Below are positions 1 through 13,710 of a stretch of DNA of 64,000 nucleotides, piece by piece. Position 1 is the first letter of the stretch, and the number at the start of each line of letters is the position of its first letter. Under the pieces are notes generated by a model. It had not been told where the DNA came from. It saw only the letters and a program-made list of their open reading frames with translations, and searched no databases. The DNA lies in assembly GCA_029891345.1 (NCBI GenBank), contig CM057009.1:234289178-234353177 (forward strand), in the 5' to 3' direction. This stretch comes from Dryococelus australis (Eukaryota; Arthropoda; Insecta; Phasmatodea; Phasmatidae). The translations under genes were made by a program, and so were the position numbers.

Positions 1-197
1 CTGACTTGTGTAATTAACATAATAATAAGAGTTGTGTTAAAGGATTCCTGGGTTATTAGTCAATCATTAACAGCTACACTTCCCATGAGTGACACTCCTT
101 CCATCAGCAATCATAAAGTTATATGTTAATCCATCATCAGCATCCAGAGTGCAGTTTTAGTACAGCAGTAAGAGAGAGGAGGAAGGCGATCGCTAAA
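1..197 (+). repeat. 5' LTR, 3' portion only
   Basis: This stretch aligns base for base, with scattered differences, to the last part of the 3' LTR (about 11,238-11,434), including the shared block beginning AAAGGATTCCTGGGTTATTA. The boundary at about 197 is placed where similarity stops, at CGCTAAA, which corresponds to TGCTACA in the 3' copy. The upstream U3 part lies before the window. Visible differences between the two LTRs show the insertion is not recent. Confidence 0.8.
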
Positions 198-714
198 CTA
201 CCATGTACCATGCTACCATGTACAATCAGTTTTTGTGTCTAGATATATTCACGTCAAATACGTTTAGTATTAAGATTAACCCATAGTTTAATTATGTGTT
301 TAAAATTATTCATTTGCTTGTAGATAAATTACTGTTTTTAAGTCATCATACTAAACAGCTGTTATTCCCACACAGTCAGGGCAAGCGCAGTAAGCGATAG
401 TGTGGAAGGTTTGTGCACAGCATATGTAGTCAGCAGATCGTGCAGGAGGCCTTGACAACCGAGCAGCTTTACGTCATGTCGCCTGCCCCAGTACCCCTAC
501 AGAAGCTTATTTGCTTTCATTCTGTAATGCATATATACTGCTTATTTATGCACATGGGAAAACCTGTTCCTTTGTAAGCAAGGAAATCTCCATTTATTTT
601 GTGTGTTTCGGAGATCTTTCCCATTTTCTACTGTTTTGTAATTACAGTAATTTTTAAGTTACACAAAGTGCGTGGCACCAACTCTATTATACAACCTTAT
701 GCAAACATGTCGAC
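198..714 (+). other. Leader of the provirus, no gene recognised
   Basis: Between the 5' LTR and the first plausible gag start codon. A short repeated motif, ACCATGTACCATGCTACCATGTAC, occurs near 200-223 (a direct repeat of CTACCATGTAC). I do not recognise a tRNA primer-binding site. No coding sequence is supported. Confidence 0.4.
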
Positions 715-1751
715 ATGACTACAGAACAAACATCTACCGCACAAACAATAAGAAAATTAGTAAGACCATGTTAAATGATTTAGGCAACGCTAACCGTGCA
801 CTTGTCATACACAAACAGTTAAAGAACCAGTAAACAACTACTGAAATCACACAATCATTCACGTCAGCGACACAACAGATTACACCACTTGAACATACTT
901 TTCAACAACAACACCTGTCAAGACTTAACAAGCCTGGTACAAACGGATATCTGACACCACGCCCACACCAGACACTTCAAACAACACCGACACATTTAAT
1001 TTCCATTCCTGGTACAAACTCAGACAACACACAACACGGGACTAGAAACACAGACAGCAAAACGAATCAACCTGCACACCCACAAAACTCAACAAACCCA
1101 GTACATGTTGTTGTACAAGAAACACACCACATGCCCACATTCACAGGAGAAAATCACAAAAATGTGGAGGAATTTTTAGATACTTTCAACGCCGTCAGTG
1201 AGTTAAATAACTTGTCTGACCTTGAGAAATGACGGCATCTTAAGTTCTATCTGCAAGGAAGAGCAAAGAGGGCCTACGAAAATCTATATTACATCAGTGT
1301 GCAGGAAATCTCTTGAAAACACATTGAAGACAAACTATTGCACAAATTCATAAAACTTGACACACAAGACCACTACAGAAAGCTTCTACACTCAACAAAA
1401 CAGCACCCAGGCCACGGCACTCGAGCACACATTGAAAATATGACACACTATAAGAATATGTGTGAACCACAACTGCCAGAGCCAGAATTTATTAAAGTCA
1501 TTTGGACCTCTTTGCCACCAGCCATTGCCGACAAACTTGTGTCTTTAGAAAACAACACATTGAAACAGCTAATTCACACTATCAAAAACATTGAGCTTGG
1601 CATGTACATAAACAAACCGATCATTGAAAAGGACTCGCAAAGTACATACCATGTCATACTCCAAGAGGAGATAAATATGTTGAGAGAGCAGCTACACAAA
1701 CTTAAAAACACAAACACCCGTACTACACCATGCCCAGAACCTATGACTTAG
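715..1751 (+). pseudogene. gag: gag remnant of the provirus
   Basis: A candidate start at 715 opens a short frame that stops after 19 codons. The recognisable capsid-like part begins at 1,131 in another frame and runs to a stop at 1,749-1,751. It carries two in-frame stops, near 1,230 and 1,314. The readable protein has the retrotransposon Gag layout: a short block with PTFTGENHKNVEEFLDTF, then YLQGRAKRAYENL, then a helix-rich part. The role in a live element would be the capsid of virus-like particles. No zinc knuckle is seen, which is usual for errantivirus Gag. Identity as gag is inferred from layout and position as much as from sequence. Confidence 0.7.
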
Positions 1752-2822
1752 GCTAAACAGTATACATTTCAACATAAGTACAGGAAACACACCCACAAAG
1801 TCACACCGATTGAAATCAGATTTGTGAGACCTACAGAATTTGAAAGAACACAGAGTAGCAGTCATTACGGAACACCATCGAAACAAGGCCATCGTCAACA
1901 TTAGAAACACAGTCAAGCTGGCCCCTTCAGGGCGCAACTGCGATATTACGACCATACACAGGAGGAAGTTCATAGAATAAATTACAAGGAAAAACGTGTC
2001 TCCCCCACCCAGGAAAAATAAAACAAAGCTTGTGATGCCTGCAGGGCTATTTTTAATAAAATTGTGCCTCAGTGGTCATACGCTGATATTACAAAATTCA
2101 ATTCCTGTAGTAACCTGACAGAATCGAATTAACCAAATTAATCAAAGAAATGTGTGCGCACCAAAAGAAAATACAGTAGAACACTCCCATGTAATTCATT
2201 TCATGCAGCCGGCAAAACAAGGTACAGCAGATGATAGGTCAAGTAAAGTTCCACCTCAGCGGATTGTGCATGTGCAGCCGACCCAGCGCAATAAAAGCAA
2301 ATACGTCACTCCCCCCCCCCCCCCGGGCGAACCAGGTCAGCATTGCCAATCCGCCACCGCAGCGCGCCCAGAAATGTGACGTTGCCGAATCTACGTAAAT
2401 TGTTGACGATACGCAAAAAGTTGCCAGACCCCGTTACCTCGCTCAGGACATATTTGCCCTGTGGTTTTATGCTGGACACATACGTCGTCAATGCAGCTTG
2501 TTTCCTAAACAGAATTTCGAGTTTGCAACACACTTCTGCGAGTGATTTAAGAGGTTCAAAAAAAATTTGGGTTGACTCCAAAAACTTTTTCTAAAGTGCA
2601 CGCAACAAAACACCACTGTAGTTACTCCTCATTGTTATCACAACAAAGGGAGCCAGGCTCGCGATGATGAGCCAATGTTTAACAACATACTGAGCGGGTT
2701 TGTGCCTCAATCTAGTTCACATCAACACGCAACCCCTCACCAAAAGTGGAATGTCAGCACATCGGACTCCGCACGTCAACACCACGCGTTCTCGTCACTA
2801 TTGAAGAAAAGAAATAGTACAC
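1752..2822 (+). pseudogene. Degenerate gag/pro junction region
   Basis: No long open frame continues through this stretch. It includes a C13-15 homopolymer near 2,311 and short unlinked frames. By position it should hold the end of gag and the start of the pol polyprotein. Nothing more specific can be supported. Confidence 0.4.
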
Positions 2823-3237
2823 ATTGCTTGACACTGGGTGGTCCCATAGTAGCGTAGCAAGTACCTTGATCACTACTCAGCAACTTGAACCATTAAATGA
2901 AAAAATCACCTTAGTGAGAGTTACCTCGGTACTAACATCACCCAAACTTCAACCCATCCTCAATTTATGCATATCCGGAAGTACTTACCCACAAGACTGT
3001 TTAGTTATGAATAATTTCCAACAAGACTTCATCAAAAAATATGACATCCCAATCTTGAAATATAATATTCTCTTCATCCATGCACACAATTCCAATAAAT
3101 TGGCACAGATACCTATATACTCTGCAACATCAGCACACGAGAATACTACTTCCATAGAACATTCTTTGAATGTGTTAGATACTTTTAAGTCAGACCAGAA
3201 TAACTTACTGCATATCAACAAGAAGTTAACTGACTAA
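2823..3237 (+). pseudogene. pol: Retroviral-type aspartic protease remnant
   Basis: The frame beginning at 2,824 starts with LDTGWSHSSV, the active-site Asp-Thr-Gly of retropepsins, followed by a domain of about 130 residues typical of pol before the reverse transcriptase. In a working element it would cleave the Gag-Pol polyprotein. The Ala/Ser that normally follows DTG is Trp here. The frame ends at 3,235-3,237 and the reverse transcriptase resumes in a different frame. Confidence 0.65.
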
Positions 3238-3394
3238 CAGACTGAGACAATTACCAGTATTATTGATAATTATAAAAGATAGATTTGCAAACTCTGTTTA
3301 GAATTCACTGAAGCAAAAAACTTTGAAATAAAGATAGATCTTACTACAGACAAGCCCATAAATCAGTCCAAAAATTTATGATGAGCTCTTAATT

Positions 3395-4080
3395 CAAATT
3401 AACGACATGGTACAGGTGGGAATTATTGAGGAAGCTGACTCACCCTATTCTGTGCCGAGTTTGGTAGTTTCAAAGAAAATAGCAGGTTAAGATTCTTAAC
3501 TGATTTTTGAAAATTAAACCAATATCTAACTAGTGTACAATACCCATTGCTCCGCACGGATGACATTTTGAATGCTCTACAGAACTCCCACTATATTACT
3601 AGTTTAGATCTCTTTTCAGGCTTCTACAGTATTTCTGTTAGGCAACAAAACCACTATAAATTGGTCTTTTGTATCAATGGAGTGGGGTTATACAAGTACA
3701 AAAGAATGCCAATGGGGTTAAATACTTCCCTTCAGTACTTTCAGATGTTTATGAATTCTCTATTAGGAACCCTGCGATAGACCATGGCCATAGCTTATAT
3801 CGATGATATATTCTTCTTAGGAAATTCATTTGAGAACCAGGCCCCCAAATAGAAAAAGTATTTCAGAGACTGCGTATGTTCAATGTAAAAGTAAATACTA
3901 AGAAATGCACATTCGCAGAACAAACAGTGAAAGTACTTGGCCATATCATCCCCTGCAGGGCACATCTACAGATCCTGACAAAGTATGCGTTATCGAGCAC
4001 ATGGCACCTCCAACAAACATAAAACAACTACGTACCTTCCTAGGCATGACTTCATACCTCCGTAGGTAAATAATTATTTA
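3395..4080 (+). pseudogene. pol: Reverse transcriptase remnant of the provirus
   Basis: The fingers/palm blocks are visible in order: VGIIEEADSPYSVPSLVV, then SLDLFSGFYSISV, then RMPMGLNTSLQYFQMFM, then AYIDDIFFLG with the catalytic YIDD at 3,796-3,807, then a LGHII block at about 3,938. Stops occur near 3,488 and 3,778, and a frame change follows YIDD. The catalytic aspartates remain but the frame is broken. The YIDD box and block spacing fit Ty3/gypsy polymerases. Confidence 0.85.
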
Positions 4081-4660
4081 TGCCACAATAGCGTAACCAC
4101 TTATTGAATTGACAAAACACAACATAACCTATAAATGGGAGGAAGTTAACCAACAAGCATTTCTGAAACTTAAACAAGTTATATTAGTGGCACCAGTATT
4201 ACAAAAAATTGATGAAGACAAAAGTATTACCTTAGCATGCAACGCCAGTAATGATGCAGTCATTGGAGTGCTTATGCAGGAAGAACCGCACACAAAACAG
4301 TGATCTACAATTGCCTTTGTTTCCAAAAAGTTATCACTAAATGAATCATGTTGAAATGTGACAGAACGAGAACTTAGGCCCATATGTTATCTCTGTAACC
4401 ATTTCCGACAATATTTATATAGCAGCCACTTCAAAATCAAAACAGACCATGCCAGTCTTAAATATTTGCAGTCTATGGCGGAACACATCAAAATTTAGAA
4501 AATGGCAATTGCCCTTAGCGAGTATGACTTTGAACCCCACATTGTTAAAGAAAAGTTAAATACCCTCCCCGATGCCTTAAGTCATATCACAAGTGAACCA
4601 GAAGTACAGACACACAAAGTGACACTAAACACTACATACGAGGTTAAAGAACAAATTATT
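4081..4660 (+). pseudogene. pol: RNase H remnant of the provirus
   Basis: The tether block (YKWEEVNQQAFLKLKQ) and the RNase H start follow the reverse transcriptase. The first catalytic Asp, normally in TDAS, is replaced by Asn in ACNASNDAVIGVL. The domain ends with LNTLPDALSHI, the usual VADALSR-like end motif of gypsy RNase H. A stop at about 4,301 breaks the frame. This domain degrades the RNA strand during reverse transcription and cannot do so here. Confidence 0.8.
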
Positions 4661-5226
4661 ACTTGCACGTCACTATACGAAGCCTTAGCAGAATGTATTT
4701 ACAGGCAGCTCATAAGCAGGACAAAATAAAGAAAAACATTGTCAAATACACCATTAACCATTGGGACGAAATAAAGAACTATTTTAAGACTGAGCTCCAA
4801 TCACAAGACAAAACCATTGTCGCCAAGGCATTAACGAATGAAGAAATTTTCCCAATGCACGCTATATGGAAAATAATCACCATCATGTATCAGGTGAACA
4901 TGCAGATAGTGAAGGAAGACAACCCCAATCAACTCAAAACAAACTGCATTGATCCTCTTTTAAATTGTAAAACTCTCATTATTAATAAACAAGGACAGCC
5001 ACATGTCTTGCCCGCGTACACTCATGAACAAGAGTACATTCAAATTGAGAACTTGATTTTCCATTTATGACCAATTGCTGTAAACACTTCACCATTTATT
5101 GGCGAATACGAATGTGACCCTCATATAAAGCAACTAAAGCTAGCGCTGCTTCAACCAGAGCAGGCGGACAATAAATACTGTAGATTCAGTCGACGTTATG
5201 GCATCACAGAAAATAGTGAAATATTC

Positions 5227-6312
5227 TTGAACGTCAACACACCGCAGGGGCCGACGAAACTAACTCTCGTACAGCAGGTTTATGTAAAGGATATTATTCA
5301 GGCACATCATGATGCGATATTCGGTGGCGGTCATTTTGGTGTACTCAAAACTATTCAAAATATTAAGCAAGCGTACTACTGGGATCCCATGAACGCCAAT
5401 GTTAAGAATTGTGTACAATTGTGTTCAATATGTCAGAAAACAAAATCACCTAATTCTAATCCCATGGGTCAAATTACATCTATCCCTTCCTAGCCGCTTT
5501 TGAAAACTTGGGCTCTAGATGCGGAAGCACCCCTCCCTACCACAGTATGAACAAATAAGTATATATTTGTAATGACAGAGTACTTTACTCAATATATTGT
5601 AGCGAAGGCGGTATCTTCAATCGACACCCCCGTGTGCGGAATTCATTAAGGATGTTGTCTTACAATTTGGTTGTCCCGAACAAATTTTGACAGACCGGGG
5701 CACAAGCTTCCAGAATGAGTTAATAAGACAACTTTTGAGAACACTTGGCATTAAAAAAATAAAAACAACACTACTGCCTATAATCCTAGATGTAACAGTT
5801 TGGTAGAGGCCAAAAACCGTATTGTCGGTGAACAATTAACTGTTTGTGCAAATACCGACGAAGCCAACTGGGATCTTTACGTAGAATTCATCGTCTTCAA
5901 TTATAATACAAGCGTAAATACTACCACTAAATTTACACCATTTTACTTATTACATGGCGTAGAAGCTACACTTCCAGCACAAGTAGTAGCAGGTCAATAT
6001 TCAGAACGAGCACATGACTGGTGCCAGCGACTATTACAAGACCATGAAACAGCTAATGTAAACTTGATTCAGGCCCAAGGGGATCAGAAAAGCGAATATG
6101 ACAGTTCACACAAACCAAATACGCGACGTATTAATGGGGTAGACAAAAAGCGCTCACGCATCATTCGTTGTTGCAGCCCCTTTAGGGTAACCGATGTGTT
6201 AGGCAAATCAACCATCCGTATAAACACAAACAAGATGGACCCCCTAAATACGGTACAGTGTATACCATTCATACCAAGCCTTCCTTCATACACTAGCTCA
6301 GTGTCCTTATGA
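5227..6312 (+). pseudogene. pol: Integrase remnant of the provirus
   Basis: The HHCC zinc domain is intact in one frame at 5,227-5,493, with AHHDAIFGGGHFG and later CVQLCSICQKTK. The catalytic core follows in shifted frames: QILTDRGTSF carries the second Asp at about 5,685, and SLVEAKNRIVGEQ at about 5,800 carries the catalytic Glu. A C-terminal segment (CSPFRVTDVLGKSTIRI) resembles the GPFRV-type gypsy integrase tail. The frame closes at 6,310-6,312. The role in life is insertion of the DNA copy. At least one stop (about 5,491) and several shifts make it non-functional. The stretch 4,661-5,226 is linker-like pol sequence without clear motifs. Confidence 0.85.
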
Positions 6313-6790
6313 TGACATTATATTGTGAATTGTAATTGTTCAGTGTTTAATGTTTGTTAAAAAATGTGTTACAGTATGTATCAATCACTTCCTAAGAGGA
6401 ACAACGTAACGTGAGCCACTGTGGCAGCAGTTAGAAACAACGCCCAAGTAGCCTGTACGCGCCACATCTGGGACATGCTGAGCAAGCTCTGCACTCAGCA
6501 TGTGTGTACCACAGCAGGAATCAGGCAGCACAAGATGCCGGCCCAGTCTTCCTGCCTGTCGCCACACTACGTGACAATTGCAATGCCACGGAGCATGGAG
6601 AAGGGGTACCAATACCGCCAACCCGTGAACGAGTTCTGCACCACTACAGCAGCAACAACGTGCCACTTCCACTGCCAGGCGTAGTTTGTAGCACTGTGTG
6701 GGCGTGAGGCAAGCTCTCCGCATACGCCATGCCATCGCAGGCCGAGTTCCAGACAAGGAGAGCCCGCCCCACACGTCACGTAGCCAAGGT

Positions 6791-8560
6791 CATGGCTGCA
6801 CTGTGTTTTGTTTTCCCAGTCCTCGCAGTGCCAGCTACTTTTCTTACTTATGCTGGTGTCTGTTGGACCCCTGCCGATGTAAGCTTTGTGTACAAGGATA
6901 GCATCTCCATTGTTTACACTAACCCCCTACACTTCCATACCCTGCCTGAAGCTCTTGATCAATATTTACATGTAGCATGTGCAGATCACACTTCAACTTC
7001 ACGTAAGAATGGAAAACTGATGTAAGAGTATATAAAAGTAGTTGAACGTAGAATACTCAGAGAATTCCTTGATGATGTGAGCATGCACTTCCGCCCCTAG
7101 CGCGGCATCCATTTTCTGGGTGACGTGAGTACATGGTGTTGTAACATACAAATAAGCACATGCATGCATTAGTTGATAATGATGCCCTGCTTGACACTCA
7201 AATCAACACACTTGCTGGTAACATACAAACAACAAATAATGCTCTTAATGTGACCTTTAATATCATTAATATCATCCAACACCAAGCGGAAGACAAAATT
7301 CCCTGGCTGACACAATAAATGGAATCTCGCAGGTTTTGCCAAAAACAAAATGCAGTCATCAGTAAAATAGACAACTTGAGGCTCAGTTACAGTTGCTATC
7401 CACTAGCCTTCTGCACCTGATTAATAACATCATTCTTGAAGATCGGGTTCACAGCTACATCCATTCATGTCAGCTCAATAAATTACCCCTTAATACAGTT
7501 AATAAAACGCAGCTAAGTAACGACCTTACCAAATTAAATAAAGAGTTGCTCCAAATTAATTTATAACGTTAAGTATTGGCATCACTGACATCATTAAGTA
7601 TTACACTTATGAAATTACAGAATGTTCCTTCACAACAAGTCAAATGGTCATAAAGTTGCAGATACCCATCTCCAAGAGTTAACTCCAGATAGCAAGTTTT
7701 CAATATTATTACCGTCTCATATCATTTCAACAACCAATCATGCACCATTCACATACCATATTCGACCATTGCCATAGATCCGCCCAACGGCACAGTAAAA
7801 GCAATTTCACCCTCACCCAATATGCTAGCGGATGTTATACTCATCCCCAAAGAATCACAGACAAGTGATGTTTCCAAATGTGTAAAAGAAGCTATCCTCC
7901 TATCAGACACCACTGATTTGTTTTCCTCATTTTTCATCCATCCACACTATTCCCCCCCTCCCCCTAAATGTTAATGTAAGTAACCACAGACTAGGTAGTG
8001 TTGAATTGTTTGTGCCATTTGTAGATGTCAAATTGCTACACCAGATCAAATTATTGTTGAGGCCACGAATTTGTAATATACGTGGGCACACAATACCCTT
8101 ACAACAGACTGTACCACCTATCCATTGGGTGAATCAGGAATCGTTTGACTTATAACAATTGCAAATAAATGCTGGTATACATTTTTACATCAATATAATT
8201 CTTCATACAAATTGGCAGATGAATCACAGTGAGTTACCAGTACTGCAACAAGTGGATCAATTTCACATACGCTACAGTAGAGAAAAAAAAAATTGTTTTC
8301 AATGTTAAATCAATATTATTACGACTACATTACTATGGGAGTCATAAGTCTTCTTGTGTACGCTGTTATTACCTTGAATATAAAACTAATAAAGCTCTCC
8401 ATACTGCTGCCATGAGAAAACACAGTCATAAGTTTAACAATCTCCTGGTGCCTTACTCGCAAAGGTTTTGCAGATGTCTTATGTATGACGCAGCATTAAG
8501 GAGTGGAAGTTTATATTTAGATCTGTGGTCATCATAGTGCTCTTCTTGCACCTTAAACTC
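6791..8560 (+). pseudogene. env: env remnant, baculovirus-F-like type
   Basis: A separate frame opens at 6,791 with a hydrophobic signal-peptide-like start (MAALCFVFPVLAVPATFL), directly after integrase, as env does in errantiviruses. Further on, shifted frames show a heptad-rich stretch (TLAGNIQTTNNALNVTFNII, about 7,200-7,270) and later ITDIIKYYTYEI (about 7,580), similar in type to the F1 part of insect env proteins. A hydrophobic segment near 8,300-8,360 could be the membrane anchor. There are many stops and shifts. The identification is by layout and general character; a profile search for the Baculo_F family would settle it. Confidence 0.55.
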
Positions 8561-10747
8561 AGCTTTATACATAACAAGTCTCTTGGGTAATAAAGGGCAA
8601 AATTGACAGCCATGGTGAACATACTGGTAGTTGAGCCTTAGCAAAGGAAACCTATCAATATATATAATTCTTGAATATTTATTAGGCTATTAGACTAAGA
8701 GGTCAGGGTATATTGAAACACATTTATATTAACTTAAAGTGATTGCCTACTTCCATTCACAGCTGATTATTCAATTAACTGTATTTTGTGTTAGGGCAGT
8801 TTAAGCCTCATATTTAATTATATATGCACATGATAACATCAGTTCAAACTACAGTAATGTATACATACTTATTGAGCACTTATATAAAGGAAAAGAAAAC
8901 AAAGGAAGAAAAGGTTGTAGTTTTATTGTTGAATAATCTGATGTAACAAGAATAATATCTCAACTGTTTTTATTTAATACATTTAAGGATGTATATAATA
9001 TTTTTCTATCAGTCAATCTCTATTACATTGGGTTTATACCAAGGAGTGTATGTGGTCTCAACTATCACAATTGTATTACAAATGAATGAATAAAGCATTT
9101 TTATAAATACTAGTATATAAGACCAATATAACACATCTGATTGTATTATTACATATTACGAGAGTATGGCTCTCACGACTTTCATGTAGTAGAAATATTA
9201 GAATTAATTAGGGTTTACTAATTGTGTTAAGTTAACAAAACTATTTCATTGTACTTGTATAGTCAAAATAATGTTGCTAACAAGCACACTTAGTTTATAG
9301 CATTAATTCAGTTCTTTTATGCGTTTCATATTATATAAGCTTGAAACAATTATTGTGAACATAAAATTGACAAGACAATATGTGTTACAAAAACTTCTCT
9401 ACAAAACAAACTACTATATATGAACTGTGTATTAGTGCTTCAGTGAAAATCACTCGAGTACGGTCACGCGTTCTCACAGACACTACTACGCCAGGATAAT
9501 GCACCAAATACGTAGAAAATTTCAAGTGAACTCAGTAAACCGTGTGATATACATTCCTCAAGTGCAAATAATGAAACTGAGTATCTAATAATTACATGCC
9601 ACAGGTGAGTGTGTAAAGGCTATAACAAGCAGTATGAAACTGTATGTTTTGTTACCCCATTACAGTTTTCTATTGTAACTAATACCTTACTTGTCATGGA
9701 ATGATTAGTCTAAGTATTTTTTACATATAACTTATAAGTATTGCTCGTATAATAACCTTACTACCAGGTTACCACCTACCACATGGCACACGCCAGAATT
9801 TTCATCACTACTACTTACCGCTTATATTTTGGGGAAAAAAAAAAAGGTTGTAATGTTTTATGTAGCATGTTTTACTTATCTCTATTCTGTACACCAGTAT
9901 TTGGTTCACCGCTATGGCATGTAAGTAACTTGCACTCGGTTTCGACAATGCCCACGCCGCCCAATGGCTAAACTGCAAACTAAGTGTTATTGCAGTTGCC
10001 ATACCTGTCCGTGACAGCACGATTGTGAAGTGCTACCAACTATACAATCTTTTCTACCTTTCATACATGTAGTAAGATTTCCTATATTTTCCAGTATCTC
10101 CCTTGTTTAACTATCGCTGTTAAGATTAACCAATTTCCCTCAAGACAATTGTAGTTCATTTTTTACAAAAAAAACTCCTGTTTCAGCCATCTGGCATGCC
10201 AACTTACAAATATGTACTCTCTTTAAATGTAATATATTTCCTGGCATGTTGTAGAGTGCACTAGTACCACACCCGCGCAAATTCAAGTTTCTTTTTATCC
10301 ATGTCCACCAACTAGTTCTTGGGGGTGTCTTCAAATTTAAATGTGAAACGTGGCGCTAGACATACTTCTTCTATCCTGTGGTCCCGCTACAACATGCACA
10401 GGTATTCTTAAGTACAGGTAGACCGCATTATAACATATGTCTATCTTATAATAATCTATTTAACGTCACCTATTATCATTTTAATTTTGATTTCCCTGCC
10501 ATGCCAATAACCGGTCAGTTGAAATTACTCCTTTGTGAGTTTTCATCCAATTACTTGTAACATGTAGCCTCGAATATAGTTTTGCATCTTTGATACTGCC
10601 ATTAAACAAATTCACGCATGCCACCATTAGTCTACGATCATCACCCAGGCTTGAGCTCCTCAGCCACTACTTGTGCCACTGAAACTTAACCTAAAAGACT
10701 CCAGCCACCAACTCCTACTACAGCAGCTGGGACGGCTGCGACGTCGA
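8561..10747 (+). other. Unassigned sequence inside the provirus
   Basis: Some 2.2 kb lies between the end of recognisable env and the polypurine tract. The first 1.2 kb is AT-rich with no coding signal. From about 9,760 to 10,560 the plus strand has relatively open frames with several Cys and Trp codons, which may be more env or unrelated. I see no clear inverted repeats or LTRs marking a nested insertion. Confidence 0.35.
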
Positions 10748-10759
10748 CAAGGGGGGCAG
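10748..10759 (+). promoter_or_regulatory. Polypurine tract of the provirus
   Basis: The run ACAAGGGGGGCAG sits immediately before the 3' LTR, where the plus-strand primer of reverse transcription is made. Its position directly against TGTAGC supports the LTR start. Confidence 0.65.
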
Positions 10760-11434
10760 TGTAGCGGCCACCAAGGCGCTAAACACGAAGCACTTAAAGT
10801 ATCATGGGAAATAGCTTTTGGAGTGAGCCAACTGTTGTCATAATAAGCTCCACATGACCAACTGCCTGGCGGATATAAATAGTAGGCACAACGCGCTACC
10901 CCCTCCCAGATGTACGAGAGCTATACAAGCATTGCGATGTATAGTTGTCGGAGCCGACGATGAAGAAGAGGGCATCACCACATCAAGGCCTGGAGGAGCT
11001 CTGGGCCATTTCACAGTATTCTTATATGGTGAGCATAATCCGGCTTGGCAGTTAGGCGTAACACTATCTCTCGAGACCCCATTACCCAGTCTACTTCATC
11101 AATTAATTATTGTTTGCAAGGTTAGGCAGAGCAATCTCGACTCTTGTATAACTAACAGTAATTGCAAACCCCGTGTATAATTGTGAAAGGGTTAATGGTT
11201 TATCTTGTACTGTTTAATGTTAATTGTCTTATTCTCACTTGTGTAATTAACGTAATAATAAAAGAATTGTGATAAAGGATTCCTGGGTTATTAGTCAATC
11301 ATTAACAGCTACACTTACCATGAGTGATACTCCTTCCCTCAGCGATCATATAGTTATACGTTAACCCATCATCAGCATCCAGAGTGCAGTTGTAGTACAG
11401 CAGTAAGAGAGAAAGGCGGAAAGAAATTGCTACA
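10760..11434 (+). repeat. 3' LTR of the provirus, 675 bp
   Basis: It starts TGTAGC and ends GCTACA, a 6-bp perfect terminal inverted repeat of the TG...CA type. The left edge follows the polypurine tract. The right edge coincides with the point where a LINE reverse transcriptase on the opposite strand breaks off. The sequence just outside is GTAG (11,435-11,438), a possible target duplication that cannot be checked because the left flank is outside the window. AATAATAAAA at about 11,250 is a candidate poly(A) signal. Confidence 0.85.
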
Positions 11435-11720
11435 GTAGGAACTAAAAATGGATGTTTCCATTTGTCAGGAAAGGTTACTGTTTCTAAACTGTAATTAAAA
11501 ATATGTGCTAATATAGGTACTAAAATAAACATACGGCCCTTAATTAAGAAATTTGGAATGCCATCTAAACAAGTTGATTTTTAGGCCTTTAGTGATTTAA
11601 TAGCCCACAGTACAATACCATTAATGATTGTAGCTTGTAGTAAATTAATTTCATGTACAATATGCTTATCTTGTTCATAGGTCACGTTATTACTATTGTA
11701 TACCAGTATACCATAGCAAA
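11435..11720 (-). pseudogene. LINE reverse transcriptase fragment (minus strand)
   Basis: Read on the minus strand, this encodes the opening of a non-LTR reverse transcriptase, with segments such as AHIFNYSLETVTFPDKWKHP. That is the classic IFN-SL-FP-WK block of jockey/CR1-type LINEs, preceded by the S-x-x-DGIPNFLIK block. The reading breaks exactly at the provirus LTR, so the rest should lie left of the window. A stop lies in the linker before DGIP. Confidence 0.8.
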
Positions 11721-11799
11721 ATGACTTCCCCTAACTTCCGCCCCCCCCCCCCCCCCATAAGTGGCCAGCCCTCACACCTACCGTTCGAGACACCTCTAC

Positions 11800-12050
11800 A
11801 GTGCTGTACAAAAATGTGATTCCTCTTAGATAATATAGATGATGTGTGGGTAGCAATTACTAGTGGTATTAATCAAAAAATTTTAATAGGAAAAATATAC
11901 TGTCCTCCACACTTATCTGTAAATGTATTAAATTAATATTTTAATGTTCTAGAGTATAAAATAGCTGGATATCCAGATCAAATAATGGAGTTATGATAGT
12001 ATTTAATTCTATTAGGTTACCCCATACTTTACTGTGTGGTATAAATGCTA
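11800..12050 (+). pseudogene. LINE endonuclease fragment (plus strand)
   Basis: The plus-strand frame at about 11,841 reads DVWVAITSGINQKILIGKIY followed by CPPHLS. This is the WV-I...ILIGxxYxPP block of apurinic-type LINE endonucleases. It lies next to the reverse transcriptase fragment but on the opposite strand. Stops follow from about 11,935. Sequence up to about 12,480 may belong to the same inverted piece, but no motif is clear there. Confidence 0.65.

Positions 12051-13710
<1,660 letters not shown>

Larger units (their letters stand above)
1..11434 (+). mobile_element. Errantivirus-like Ty3/gypsy provirus with gag, pol and env, degenerate, 5' end outside window
   Basis: The element runs LTR-gag-pol-env-LTR on the plus strand. 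The last 197 bp of the 5' LTR are present and align with the end of the complete 675-bp 3' LTR at 10,760-11,434. The order protease, reverse transcriptase, RNase H, integrase, then env after integrase, is that of insect errantiviruses (Metaviridae). All reading frames carry stops and shifts, so it is a fossil copy. With the missing 5' LTR portion (about 480 bp) the element would be about 11.9 kb, long for the group, and 8.6-10.7 kb contains sequence I cannot assign. The 3' LTR abuts a LINE reverse transcriptase on the opposite strand, so the LINE was the insertion target. Confidence 0.85.

Noticed and set aside
2306..2594. Overlapping frames around the C-run
   Set aside because: Inside the degenerate provirus; neither continues the gag or pol frame.
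7749..7937. Minus-strand open frame opposite env
   Set aside because: Shadow of the more open plus-strand frame in the env region.
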